From contig JAUVJT010000085.1 in NCBI GenBank assembly GCA_030592225.1, forward strand, positions 1 to 8,736: DNA of 8,736 nt. Reading direction: 5' to 3'. A model generated the notes under the pieces. It worked only from the letters and a program-made list of their open reading frames with translations. It was not told the DNA's origin and ran no database searches. How positions within the stretch are numbered: position 1 is the first letter of the stretch; each line of letters begins with the position of its first letter. Shown piece by piece: positions 1 to 5,533 of this stretch. Source of the DNA: Candidatus Stahliibacteriota bacterium. GTDB lineage: Bacteria > Hydrothermota > Tepidihabitantia > B3-TA06. Position numbers and translations under genes: made by a program.

Positions 1-20
1 AAACTTGATACCCTCATGGT

Positions 21-62
21 GTGTTACGGCATTACGCTGTGTTACGGTGTTACGGTGTTACG
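21..62. repeat. 8-bp tandem repeat array abutting the gdhA stop
   Basis: Three perfect consecutive copies of gtgttacg occupy 39-46, 47-54 and 55-62. A further perfect copy lies at 21-28, followed by a degenerate one (gcattacg, 29-36) and two extra bases. The array ends 2 bp from the glutamate dehydrogenase stop codon (65-67), so it lies in the 3' untranslated region of that gene. Closely related 9-bp units occur in the histidine kinase tail (3626-3661 and 3722-3739), so this is a dispersed short repeat of the genome and not a one-off. No spacers of CRISPR length are present. Its function is unknown. Confidence 0.85.
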
Positions 63-64
63 GG

Positions 65-1327
65 TCAGGGGAAGATGCCGCGTTCTTTGTAAACCGTTTC
101 CAGCCGGGTAAGAGCAACGATATAGGCCGCAGTGCGCCAGTCGGTTTTGTATTCCCGAGCCGTGTCGCGAACCCGTTCGTAACCGGCAACAAGCTTGCGG
201 CGCATTTTTCCATCAACCTCTTCGAGATTCCAGAACTCACTGCGTTTATTCTGAAGCCACTCGAAGTAGCTCACTATCACGCCGCCTGCGTTGCATAGAA
301 CGTCGGGAAGCACGTCTATGCCTCTTTCCTGAAGGATAGCATCTCCCTCGGGATCGGTGGGACCGTTGGCTCCTTCGGCGACCAGCTTCACGTTGAGCGT
401 GGGAGCGGTTTTTACTGTGATCTGGTTCTCAAGCGCTGCCGGGATAAAGATGTCAGCCTTGGTAGCAAGAAAGGTATCGTGATCAACAGGCTCAGCCTTG
501 GGGTAACCGCCTACCAGACCTTTGTTCTTCTGAGTATATTCGTAAAGGTCGTCGGGGTCGATACCGTCGGGGTTGAAGATAGCGCCGCTGACGTCCTCGG
601 CAGCGAGGAGGTTTGAGCCGTGGGCTTTGAGCAGCCGGGACGCCCAGGAGCCTACGTTGCCGAATCCCTGAACGAAGTAGGTGGCGCCTTTGAGGTCGAA
701 GTTCTTCTCTCCGGCCCATTCTTCGATAGTAAACACCACACCCTGCCCGGTGGCCTTGTCTCGACCGATGGAGCCGCCCGATTCCACAGGTTTGCCGGTA
801 ACCACGTGGACTGCCGCCTGCCGTTCGTGGGCAGGCATGGTGGAAAGATAGGTATCCACTATCCACGCCATTATCTGAGCGTTTGTATTTACGTCCGGGG
901 CGGGTATATCATACTCAGGCCCGATGTTTGAGCCCAGGGTAAAGGTAAAGCGGCGGGTGATACGCTCAAGCTCGCTTTCGGAATACTTGGAAGGGTCGAA
1001 TTGAATGCCGCCCTTTGCTCCGCCGAAGGGGATGTTGACGATGGCCGATTTCCAGGTCATCCAGGTAGCCAGGGCCCGAACCTCATTGATCTCCACCGCA
1101 GGGTGATAGCGCAGTCCTCCTTTATAGGGACCAAGGGCGTTGTTGTGCTGCACCCGGTAGCCGGTGAACATCTCGATGCGCCCGTCGTCCATCTTGACCG
1201 GGAAATTGACGACTACCTCGTTGGTGGTTTTGGCAAGTATCTTGCGGATCTCCGAATCCAGCTTCATGAGGTCCGCGGCTTTAGCAAACTGTCTGGTTAC
1301 GTTATCGTAAACACTCGTCTTTTTCAT
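65..1327 (-). CDS. gdhA: Glutamate dehydrogenase (Glu/Leu/Phe/Val dehydrogenase family)
   Basis: This 420-residue cytoplasmic enzyme most likely interconverts glutamate and 2-oxoglutarate plus ammonium using NAD(P). Its length is normal for the small hexameric class. Visible motifs are the substrate-binding GPYKGGLRYHP (K69), TWKSAI (K93), the catalytic lysine in PFGGAKGG (K105), PAPDVNT with the catalytic Asp (D145), the Rossmann loop GFGNVG (221-226), and NAGGVIVSYFEW, whose S353 matches the serine that selects glutamate. An acidic residue (D245) follows the second Rossmann strand; cofactor choice is not decidable. The reading frame stays open to 1546, but that extension lies inside the upstream gene. 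The ATG at 1325-1327 starts the conserved N-terminus and follows a purine-rich stretch (AAAGAAAAGAGAGAG). It sits 94 bp after the zinc-motif gene and is probably cotranscribed from the sigma-54 promoter at 1802-1818. Confidence 0.95.
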   Translation of the reverse strand: MKKTSVYDNVTRQFAKAADLMKLDSEIRKILAKTTNEVVVNFPVKMDDGRIEMFTGYRVQHNNALGPYKGGLRYHPAVEINEVRALATWMTWKSAIVNIPFGGAKGGIQFDPSKYSESELERITRRFTFTLGSNIGPEYDIPAPDVNTNAQIMAWIVDTYLSTMPAHERQAAVHVVTGKPVESGGSIGRDKATGQGVVFTIEEWAGEKNFDLKGATYFVQGFGNVGSWASRLLKAHGSNLLAAEDVSGAIFNPDGIDPDDLYEYTQKNKGLVGGYPKAEPVDHDTFLATKADIFIPAALENQITVKTAPTLNVKLVAEGANGPTDPEGDAILQERGIDVLPDVLCNAGGVIVSYFEWLQNKRSEFWNLEEVDGKMRRKLVAGYERVRDTAREYKTDWRTAAYIVALTRLETVYKERGIFP

Positions 1328-1421
1328 CTCTCTCTTTTCTTTAATCTTAGATTTCGAGTCGTTTGCAGCAACGGCTGCCGCAGGTTTTATCAGACAACAG
1401 CCGCTGTCACATCCTACCCTG

Positions 1422-1724
1422 TTAACAATACTCGTCGCAGTGCCAGACACCGCTTTCAGGCTTGGGAAAAACGCAGTGATGGCGGTTCTCGCAGTTGCGG
1501 CACAACCCTTTGAACTCCACCTCGGCCTTTGTCTCAGGCCTGGCAACCCTGGGTTTCACCAGGGTCTTGGGACCCTCAAAGCCGTCAAACTCGTCGCAGT
1601 GCATTATCGGACGTTCGACGGAGCGAGGGAATACACAATCCTTTGCGTTTTTGCAGGTCGAGCAAAGCCCCCGATATTTCAGCTTAACGGCCTTTTTGGT
1701 TTCTTGAACTGTTGATGTCTGCAT
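1422..1724 (-). CDS. Small protein with two tandem four-cysteine (zinc-ribbon-like) motifs
   Basis: This 100-residue protein of unknown function is an internal duplication. Residues 17-46 and 71-99 both follow the pattern GLC-x2-C-x5-C-x-F-P, then HCDE plus an aromatic residue. The cysteines are C21, C24, C30, C43 in the first copy and C75, C78, C84, C96 in the second, with a histidine before the last Cys of each (H42, H95) and an extra terminal Cys (C100). Four cysteines per unit suggest one bound zinc or other metal each; this is inferred. The linker (about 47-70) is charged and proline-containing. There is no signal peptide or membrane segment. A strong Shine-Dalgarno site (AAAGGAG, 1731-1737) sets the start. 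It is the first gene after the sigma-54 promoter and precedes gdhA, so a role linked to glutamate dehydrogenase or nitrogen status is plausible but unproven. Confidence 0.9.
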   Translation of the reverse strand: MQTSTVQETKKAVKLKYRGLCSTCKNAKDCVFPRSVERPIMHCDEFDGFEGPKTLVKPRVARPETKAEVEFKGLCRNCENRHHCVFPKPESGVWHCDEYC

Positions 1725-1801
1725 GACATTCTCCTTTACTTACAATTTCTTTTCCCAGATTTTCCAGGAGCCGTCCTTTGGAGCGACTCATCCCTCTAAT
1801 G

Positions 1802-1818
1802 AGCAATATTCGTGCCAG
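1802..1818 (-). promoter_or_regulatory. Sigma-54 (-24/-12) promoter of the zinc-motif gene and gdhA
   Basis: Read on the minus strand, the sequence is CTGGCACGAATATTGCT. It matches the published sigma-54 consensus YTGGCACG-N4-TTGCW at every defined position. The GG of the -24 element is at 1816-1815 and the GC of the -12 element at 1804-1803. This puts the transcription start near 1791 and gives a leader of about 66 nt before the ATG at 1724. Sigma-54 promoters need an AAA+ activator, and one is encoded by the gene directly upstream (2228-3580). I searched for the same pattern elsewhere in the window and found none. Confidence 0.88.
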
Positions 1819-1820
1819 GC

Positions 1821-1863
1821 TGACTTAAGCATGAGTTACAATAAGGACGCCCTGGTTAAGTCA
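1821..1863. promoter_or_regulatory. 8-bp inverted repeat just upstream of the sigma-54 promoter
   Basis: TGACTTAA (1821-1828) and TTAAGTCA (1856-1863) are perfect inverted copies with a 27-bp gap. Pairing continues through GC/GC if one bulged A is allowed. The dyad covers roughly -30 to -72 relative to the predicted transcription start, the zone where DNA bending or secondary regulator binding usually occurs at sigma-54 promoters. I did not find a good IHF consensus in it. Function is inferred from position only. Confidence 0.4.
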
Positions 1864-1936
1864 AGCTAGATTGTATAGTTAGGAGAGAGTAGATGGGTTT
1901 TAGGATGCAGATTCAGCCTCCCCCTGGATTAAAATT

Positions 1937-1970
1937 GGCGGGGAGATACGCCTCGGTGGGGAGAAACGCC
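1937..1970. promoter_or_regulatory. Tandem 16-bp near-repeat, candidate enhancer (activator-binding) sites
   Basis: GGCGGGGAGATACGCC (1937-1952) and GGTGGGGAGAAACGCC (1955-1970) agree at 14 of 16 positions and are 18 bp apart. The first copy has a dyad GGCG-N8-CGCC and the second GGTG-N8-CGCC, which suits dimers of a helix-turn-helix protein. They lie about 145-180 bp upstream of the predicted sigma-54 transcription start, within the usual distance for NtrC-type activators. The likely binder is the Fis-HTH response regulator encoded next door. This is inference; no binding motif for that protein is known to me. Confidence 0.5.
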
Positions 1971-2012
1971 CCATCTTACGAGTCTGTCGAAAAATACCCA
2001 GAGCCTGCCCCG

Positions 2013-2038
2013 TGAGGCGCCAATTTTACTGCGCCTCA
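2013..2038. repeat. Perfect 8-bp stem-loop / dyad
   Basis: TGAGGCGC (2013-2020) and GCGCCTCA (2031-2038) pair perfectly across a 10-nt loop, with a possible G-T pair outside. Part of its loop side (2018-2027) is also an exact inverted copy of 1931-1940 (aaaattggcg), so two alternative foldings compete. On the minus strand it lies downstream of the response regulator gene, but the T-run is about 22 nt past the stem, so it is not a canonical terminator. It may be a protein-binding dyad or an RNA 3'-end-stabilising hairpin. Confidence 0.5.
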
Positions 2039-2227
2039 TAGGGTACAGAGACACAGAGCGAGAATCGGCAAGCGAGGGGTAAGTTGCATGTCTACATGAC
2101 TTATCTAATCACAGTTTTCCCATACGCCGCCGGCAGGAACCCAACTAGAGTTCTCATCTGCGTTATCGAAGGAGAACGACTGCAGGGAGTTCTAATCTGT
2201 GGTTTTTCGAGGTTAATCGACAAGCTC

Positions 2228-3580
2228 TTACGTATGGGGTTCGGATTCTTCTATTCTTTTGAGCTTTTCGCGCAAGGTCTTTCGGTCAATCCTCAGTATC
2301 TCTGCGGTCTTTGTTTTGTTCCCGTTCACGCTCGCCAATACGTTGCGGATGTGCTCAGCTTCCACCTCTGCCAGGGTTCTGGTAAGACCCTGTTCCTTTG
2401 GGAGTTGAAAGCGCATGAGTGAGGGCAAATCCTTAACCTCTACCATATCTTGCTCCACCATAACCACCAGCCGCTGAATTACGTTCTCAAGCTCCCGAAC
2501 GTTGCCTGGCCAGTGGTAGTTTTTTAGAACCGCAAGGGCATCGTCGGAGAATCGTGGCGTGGGCTTATCAAGCTCCTCTGCAAACTTTGCCGAAAAGTTG
2601 CGGGTAAGCAACAGGATGTCGTCGTTTCTTTCACGCAGGGGCGGAAGATCGATGGTAATGACGTTGAGGCGGTAGTAAAGATCTTCCCGAAAGCTTTGCT
2701 TGCGAATCAGGCTCTCCAGTTTTTTGTTGGTTGCAGCGAGTATCCTCACATCCACCTGTTCGGGTTTTCGTGAACCCAGCATGAAAACTTCCTTGTCCTG
2801 CAGCACCCGCAGGAGCTTGACCTGCATGGCCGGGCTTGTTTCACTAATCTCGTCAAGGAAAATGGTGCCGCCGTCAGCGGTTTGAAAGAAACCTGCCCTG
2901 GTGGTTGCCGCGCCGGTAAACGCACCCTTGACGTAGCCGAAAAGCTCGGACTCAAAGAGTTCATGCGGTATCGCCCCGCAGTTGATAGGCACGAAGGGTG
3001 AGGCGGCGCGCGGGCTTGAGTAGTGGATGGCCCTGGCCACAAGCTCTTTGCCTGTCCCGCTTTCCCCTGTGATGAGCACAGTGGCCGGTGTTGATGCCGC
3101 CTTGTGCACGGCCTTGAATACGTTACGCATGAGCTTGGATTCACCGATTATACCATAAGGAGGCTCAGCCTCATCCAACGTCACCTGGGCGGTCCTGCGC
3201 ATACGCAGCTTGTCAAGCGCTTTTCTTACCGACAGGAAAAGCTCCTCGTCGGTAAACGGCTTGGCAAGATACTCCTGTGCCCCCTGCTTTACCGCCTGAA
3301 CCGCGCCATTCACGGTCGCATACCCGGTGATCATCATCACCTCTGTATCTCCAAGATTCTCCCGCACGTATCGCACCAGATCCAGGCCGCTTGCACCGGG
3401 CATCTTAAGGTCGGTTATTACCAAATCTACATTGGTATCCTCCAGAAGTGCTAAAGCGCCGGATACATTCAACGCGGTAAAGACCTGATACCCCTGAGAC
3501 GTCAGATTGCGCTGCAGAACCTCCAGGGTATCAACGGCATCATCCACTACCAGTATGCGTTCCTTCTCAGGCGGAGTCAT
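2228..3580 (-). CDS. Sigma-54-dependent two-component response regulator (NtrC family)
   Basis: This 450-residue cytoplasmic activator has three domains. The receiver domain (about 8-120) shows the acid pair D13-D14, phospho-acceptor D57 in VITDLKMPG, T85 and K107. The AAA+ sigma-54 interaction domain (about 143-375) shows Walker A GESGTGKE (172-179), the sigma-54 contact loop GAFTGA (219-224), Walker B GGTIFLDE (237-244), the arginine-finger region FREDLYYRL and sensor II WPGNVREL (357-364). A Fis-type helix-turn-helix lies at about 408-443. All key residues are intact. The start overlaps the kinase stop by 4 bp (ATGA), with GGAGG upstream, so the pair is translationally coupled. Its most obvious target is the sigma-54 promoter 410 bp downstream of its stop. 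Specific symbols such as ntrC or zraR cannot be assigned safely. Confidence 0.95.
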   Translation of the reverse strand: MTPPEKERILVVDDAVDTLEVLQRNLTSQGYQVFTALNVSGALALLEDTNVDLVITDLKMPGASGLDLVRYVRENLGDTEVMMITGYATVNGAVQAVKQGAQEYLAKPFTDEELFLSVRKALDKLRMRRTAQVTLDEAEPPYGIIGESKLMRNVFKAVHKAASTPATVLITGESGTGKELVARAIHYSSPRAASPFVPINCGAIPHELFESELFGYVKGAFTGAATTRAGFFQTADGGTIFLDEISETSPAMQVKLLRVLQDKEVFMLGSRKPEQVDVRILAATNKKLESLIRKQSFREDLYYRLNVITIDLPPLRERNDDILLLTRNFSAKFAEELDKPTPRFSDDALAVLKNYHWPGNVRELENVIQRLVVMVEQDMVEVKDLPSLMRFQLPKEQGLTRTLAEVEAEHIRNVLASVNGNKTKTAEILRIDRKTLREKLKRIEESEPHT

Positions 3581-5451
3581 TTGGCATCCTCCTCGGTTTC
3601 GTCGCGTCCTTTATGACGCAAAGGTGTGTTGCGGGTGTTATGGGTGTTACGGGGGGTGTTATCTCCTTGCGACCGGAGCGTATGCTCCGGCTTATTGTGA
3701 GAATGCCCCGGAGGGGTACGGGTCTTACGGGTGTTACGGGTGGGTAGTTTTACGGTGAAGCGCGAACCTTTTTCCTTCTCGCTTTCTACCCCAATGGTTC
3801 CCCCGTGGGAACTGACGATTCCATAAACTACCGGCAGCCCCAGGCCTGTTCCCTGACCCACGTCTTTTGTGGTAAAGAAAGGCACAAATATCTGTTTCCG
3901 CACCTCTTCGCTCATGCCCTCGCCGGTGTCTTCCACGATCAAGAGAACGGAATCCTTGCTGCTCCTTGTTCTTATGGTGAGCTTTGTTCCAGCCGAGGAG
4001 GCCTGCAAGGCGTTCACCACCAGATTTACAAGAACCTGATGCAGTTGAGCCGGATCGGCGGTGATATCGGGCAGCTCGTCGGCAAGATCGCGCACCAACT
4101 CAACTCCTTCCTTGGCGCAGCGGCTCTCAAGAAAGTAAAGCCCCTCTTCCACTATCCGGTTAAGATTGACCAGGGTTTTATGGGCGGGCATCTGGCGGGC
4201 GAAGATCAAAAGCTTATTTACCACTTCCCTGGCGTGAAGTGTTGCGTGTTCGATCTTCGTCATGTCCTTGCGCGCCTGCTCAGGCAGTCCATCGGACTTG
4301 CGGGCAAGCTGGGCAAATCCAAGGATAGCGCCCAGGGGTTCGTTTAATTCATGTGCCACGCCGGCGGCCAGTTGTCCGATTGTAGCCAGACGGTCAGCAT
4401 GCCTGAGCTGCTCATGCAGTCTGTCCTTTTCTTCCTCCCATTGTCTGCGCTTGATAATAAGTCCTATATAGCCTGCAACGACATCCAGAAGGCTCTGTTC
4501 TTCTGCAAGGAAAAGTTCAAGCTCAAGCTCAGGCTTCTCCTCAGAGTAGAATACCTCTACTTTTCCTCGTGTCTCAGCTTCGATCACGATATCTGCGGCC
4601 AGCCGGTAGCGAGTTTCTTCACATTCCGGTGGACTGCAATATTCCTTATCATCCAGCAGTATCCTTGCCGAGGATATATCCGGATATCGCATGGCCGGAG
4701 GCAGCAGGTCAGCGATGCCGCCAAGGATTCTCTCAAGGGTTATTCCGGGCTGCTCAACCAACTGGGCTATTCCATAAACGCAGGAGAGTTCCTTGATGCG
4801 TTCGCGCAGGGCGGCCTGCGCCCTGCGGCCTGCAATCGCTATCCCCATGGTCTGGGCAACGCCTTCGTAAAACTCTACCTCTTCTAATGTAAAGAAATCT
4901 CTCTTCTTGCTTTTCAACAAAACCAACCCGTTGTTTTTCTCGTCTATGACAAAGGGAATCATAGCCAGCGAGGAATACTTTCCATTAGACTTCAGATCCG
5001 GAGGAACTTCCTTGCCGCTCCGAGTGCGCAGGACTTCCTTTATATTACCTGTCCAGAAGCTGCCGGTTTTGGTAAAGTGAGGGGAGGAGCGATCAAAGTC
5101 TCCGCCTACCAGTATCCTGCAGGTTTGCTCTAGACCTGAATCATCCGGCAGGCAGGGGAGCGGCACACCCTTTTCGTCTTTTGCATATGGGAGTTTCTCG
5201 AACCTGAAGCTTACGTGAGTCGCCATCGTGACTTCCCACCGGTAGTGCAGTTTGTCTTCGGTAACCCGCAGTTCAAGCGCATCGCAACCGGAGAACTCAA
5301 TGAGCATCTTGGAGACCTCGTGCTGAAACTCAACCCTGGACGCGCCACGGTTGGCAAGCTTAAGGATTCTGCGTGACAGCGCTGAAAAGTCCTGAGACCT
5401 CCTGTGCGCAGTTTTGCTGTCATTAACTCGTTCTGAACTTTTGTTGGCCAT
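3577..5451 (-). CDS. Cytoplasmic double-GAF sensor histidine kinase with repeat-encoded C-terminal tail
   Basis: This 624-residue partner of the downstream response regulator lacks signal peptide and membrane helices, so it senses an internal signal. Residues about 25-212 look like a GAF domain. About 215-335 look like a second, more diverged GAF, followed by a coiled-coil linker (336-355). The HisKA domain carries the phospho-accepting H367 in VAHELNEPL. The HATPase domain has the N box with N476 and N480, the G1 box VEDTGEGM (507-513) and the G2 box GQGTGLGL (532-539). A normal kinase would end near residue 570 (FTVKLP). The last 54 residues are basic, polar and built of RNT-like units encoded by 9-bp DNA repeats. 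The ATG has no good Shine-Dalgarno site and lies only about 5 nt from the predicted transcription start. The ligand cannot be deduced. Confidence 0.93.
   Translation of the reverse strand: MANKSSERVNDSKTAHRRSQDFSALSRRILKLANRGASRVEFQHEVSKMLIEFSGCDALELRVTEDKLHYRWEVTMATHVSFRFEKLPYAKDEKGVPLPCLPDDSGLEQTCRILVGGDFDRSSPHFTKTGSFWTGNIKEVLRTRSGKEVPPDLKSNGKYSSLAMIPFVIDEKNNGLVLLKSKKRDFFTLEEVEFYEGVAQTMGIAIAGRRAQAALRERIKELSCVYGIAQLVEQPGITLERILGGIADLLPPAMRYPDISSARILLDDKEYCSPPECEETRYRLAADIVIEAETRGKVEVFYSEEKPELELELFLAEEQSLLDVVAGYIGLIIKRRQWEEEKDRLHEQLRHADRLATIGQLAAGVAHELNEPLGAILGFAQLARKSDGLPEQARKDMTKIEHATLHAREVVNKLLIFARQMPAHKTLVNLNRIVEEGLYFLESRCAKEGVELVRDLADELPDITADPAQLHQVLVNLVVNALQASSAGTKLTIRTRSSKDSVLLIVEDTGEGMSEEVRKQIFVPFFTTKDVGQGTGLGLPVVYGIVSSHGGTIGVESEKEKGSRFTVKLPTRNTRKTRTPPGHSHNKPEHTLRSQGDNTPRNTHNTRNTPLRHKGRDETEEDAK
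3626..3661. repeat. 9-bp in-frame tandem repeats in the kinase 3' end (cluster 1)
   Basis: Units gtgttgcgg (3626-3634), gtgttatgg (3635-3643) and gtgttacgg (3644-3652) are followed by ggg and a partial unit gtgtta (3656-3661). On the minus strand they encode NT-R/H-NT-type triplets within the kinase tail. The core is the same as in the 8-bp array at 21-62, with one extra G that makes the period a multiple of three. Confidence 0.85.
3673..3690. repeat. Perfect palindromic hairpin inside the kinase coding tail
   Basis: CCGGAGC (3673-3679), a GTAT loop and GCTCCGG (3684-3690) form a 7-bp perfect stem. It sits between the two 9-bp repeat clusters and is followed by a smaller cccc-gga-gggg dyad (about 3706-3716). 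The arrangement, a GC-rich palindrome flanked by short tandem repeats, resembles REP- or MITE-like intergenic elements, but no transposase or target duplication is visible. Confidence 0.7.
3722..3739. repeat. 9-bp in-frame tandem repeats in the kinase 3' end (cluster 2)
   Basis: gtcttacgg (3722-3730) and gtgttacgg (3731-3739) are adjacent. A partial unit gggtacgg precedes them, and they border the end of the conserved HATPase domain. They encode RNT-RKT. Together with cluster 1 they bracket the palindrome at 3673-3690. Confidence 0.8.
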
Positions 5452-5462
5452 AAACAGTATCT

Positions 5463-5490
5463 ATCCTAACGAATCGGCTTGAGATGTCAA
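5463..5490 (-). promoter_or_regulatory. Probable housekeeping promoter of the kinase/regulator operon
   Basis: On the minus strand a perfect -35 box TTGACA (5490-5485) is followed after 16 bp by TAGGAT (5468-5463), which matches four of six -10 positions. The predicted start near 5456 leaves only about 5 nt before the kinase ATG (5449-5451), so the transcript would be almost leaderless. The inverted repeat cttga-gatg-tcaag (5478-5491) overlaps the -35 box and could be an operator. The 82-bp gap otherwise shows no terminator for the upstream HD gene. Confidence 0.5.
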
Positions 5491-5533
5491 GTTATCACAG
5501 GGGAGTGGGAGGTATCGTGTTCGTAAGATGGCG

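Larger units (their letters stand above)
1725..2227. other. 500-bp intergenic regulatory region
   Basis: No convincing gene lies in this gap between the response regulator stop and the zinc-motif gene start. The gap holds a sigma-54 promoter on the minus strand (1802-1818), an 8-bp inverted repeat just upstream of it (1821-1828 with 1856-1863), a tandem 16-bp near-repeat (1937-1970), a 10-bp inverted repeat spanning 1931-1940 and 2018-2027, a perfect 8-bp stem (2013-2038) and a near-palindrome CATGTCTACATG (2087-2098). No hairpin followed directly by a T-tract was found for ending the response regulator transcript. The 2100-2227 part shows nothing definite. The length and the number of dyads suit an enhancer-type control region. 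Confidence 0.7.

Noticed and set aside
21..62. Possible CRISPR array
   Set aside because: Units are 8 bp and directly adjacent, without spacers; there are no cas genes.
492..866. 124-residue minus-strand frame within glutamate dehydrogenase
   Set aside because: Arg/Gly/Pro-rich shadow of the conserved gdhA frame with no ribosome binding site or homology.
1372..1403. Stem cggctg/cagccg between the zinc-motif gene and gdhA
   Set aside because: Only 6 bp with a 20-nt loop and no T-tract; too weak to call an attenuator or processing site.
1328..1546. N-terminal extension of glutamate dehydrogenase by 73 residues
   Set aside because: The extra residues overlap the zinc-motif gene in another frame, show no family similarity, and the conserved N-terminus begins at the ATG at 1327.
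1981..2038. Rho-independent terminator for the response regulator gene
   Set aside because: The strong stem is separated from the only T-run by about 22 nt, so it lacks the required structure.
3805..4347. 180-residue plus-strand open frame opposite the kinase, and similar long antisense frames at 1001-1513 and 7407-7979
   Set aside because: They lie entirely opposite or across strongly supported genes, have no recognisable domains and look like shadow frames.
5521..5531. 11-bp sequence tcgtaagatgg with an inverted copy at 1971-1981
   Set aside because: An 11-bp match somewhere in a window this size is expected by chance; the flanks do not extend it convincingly.
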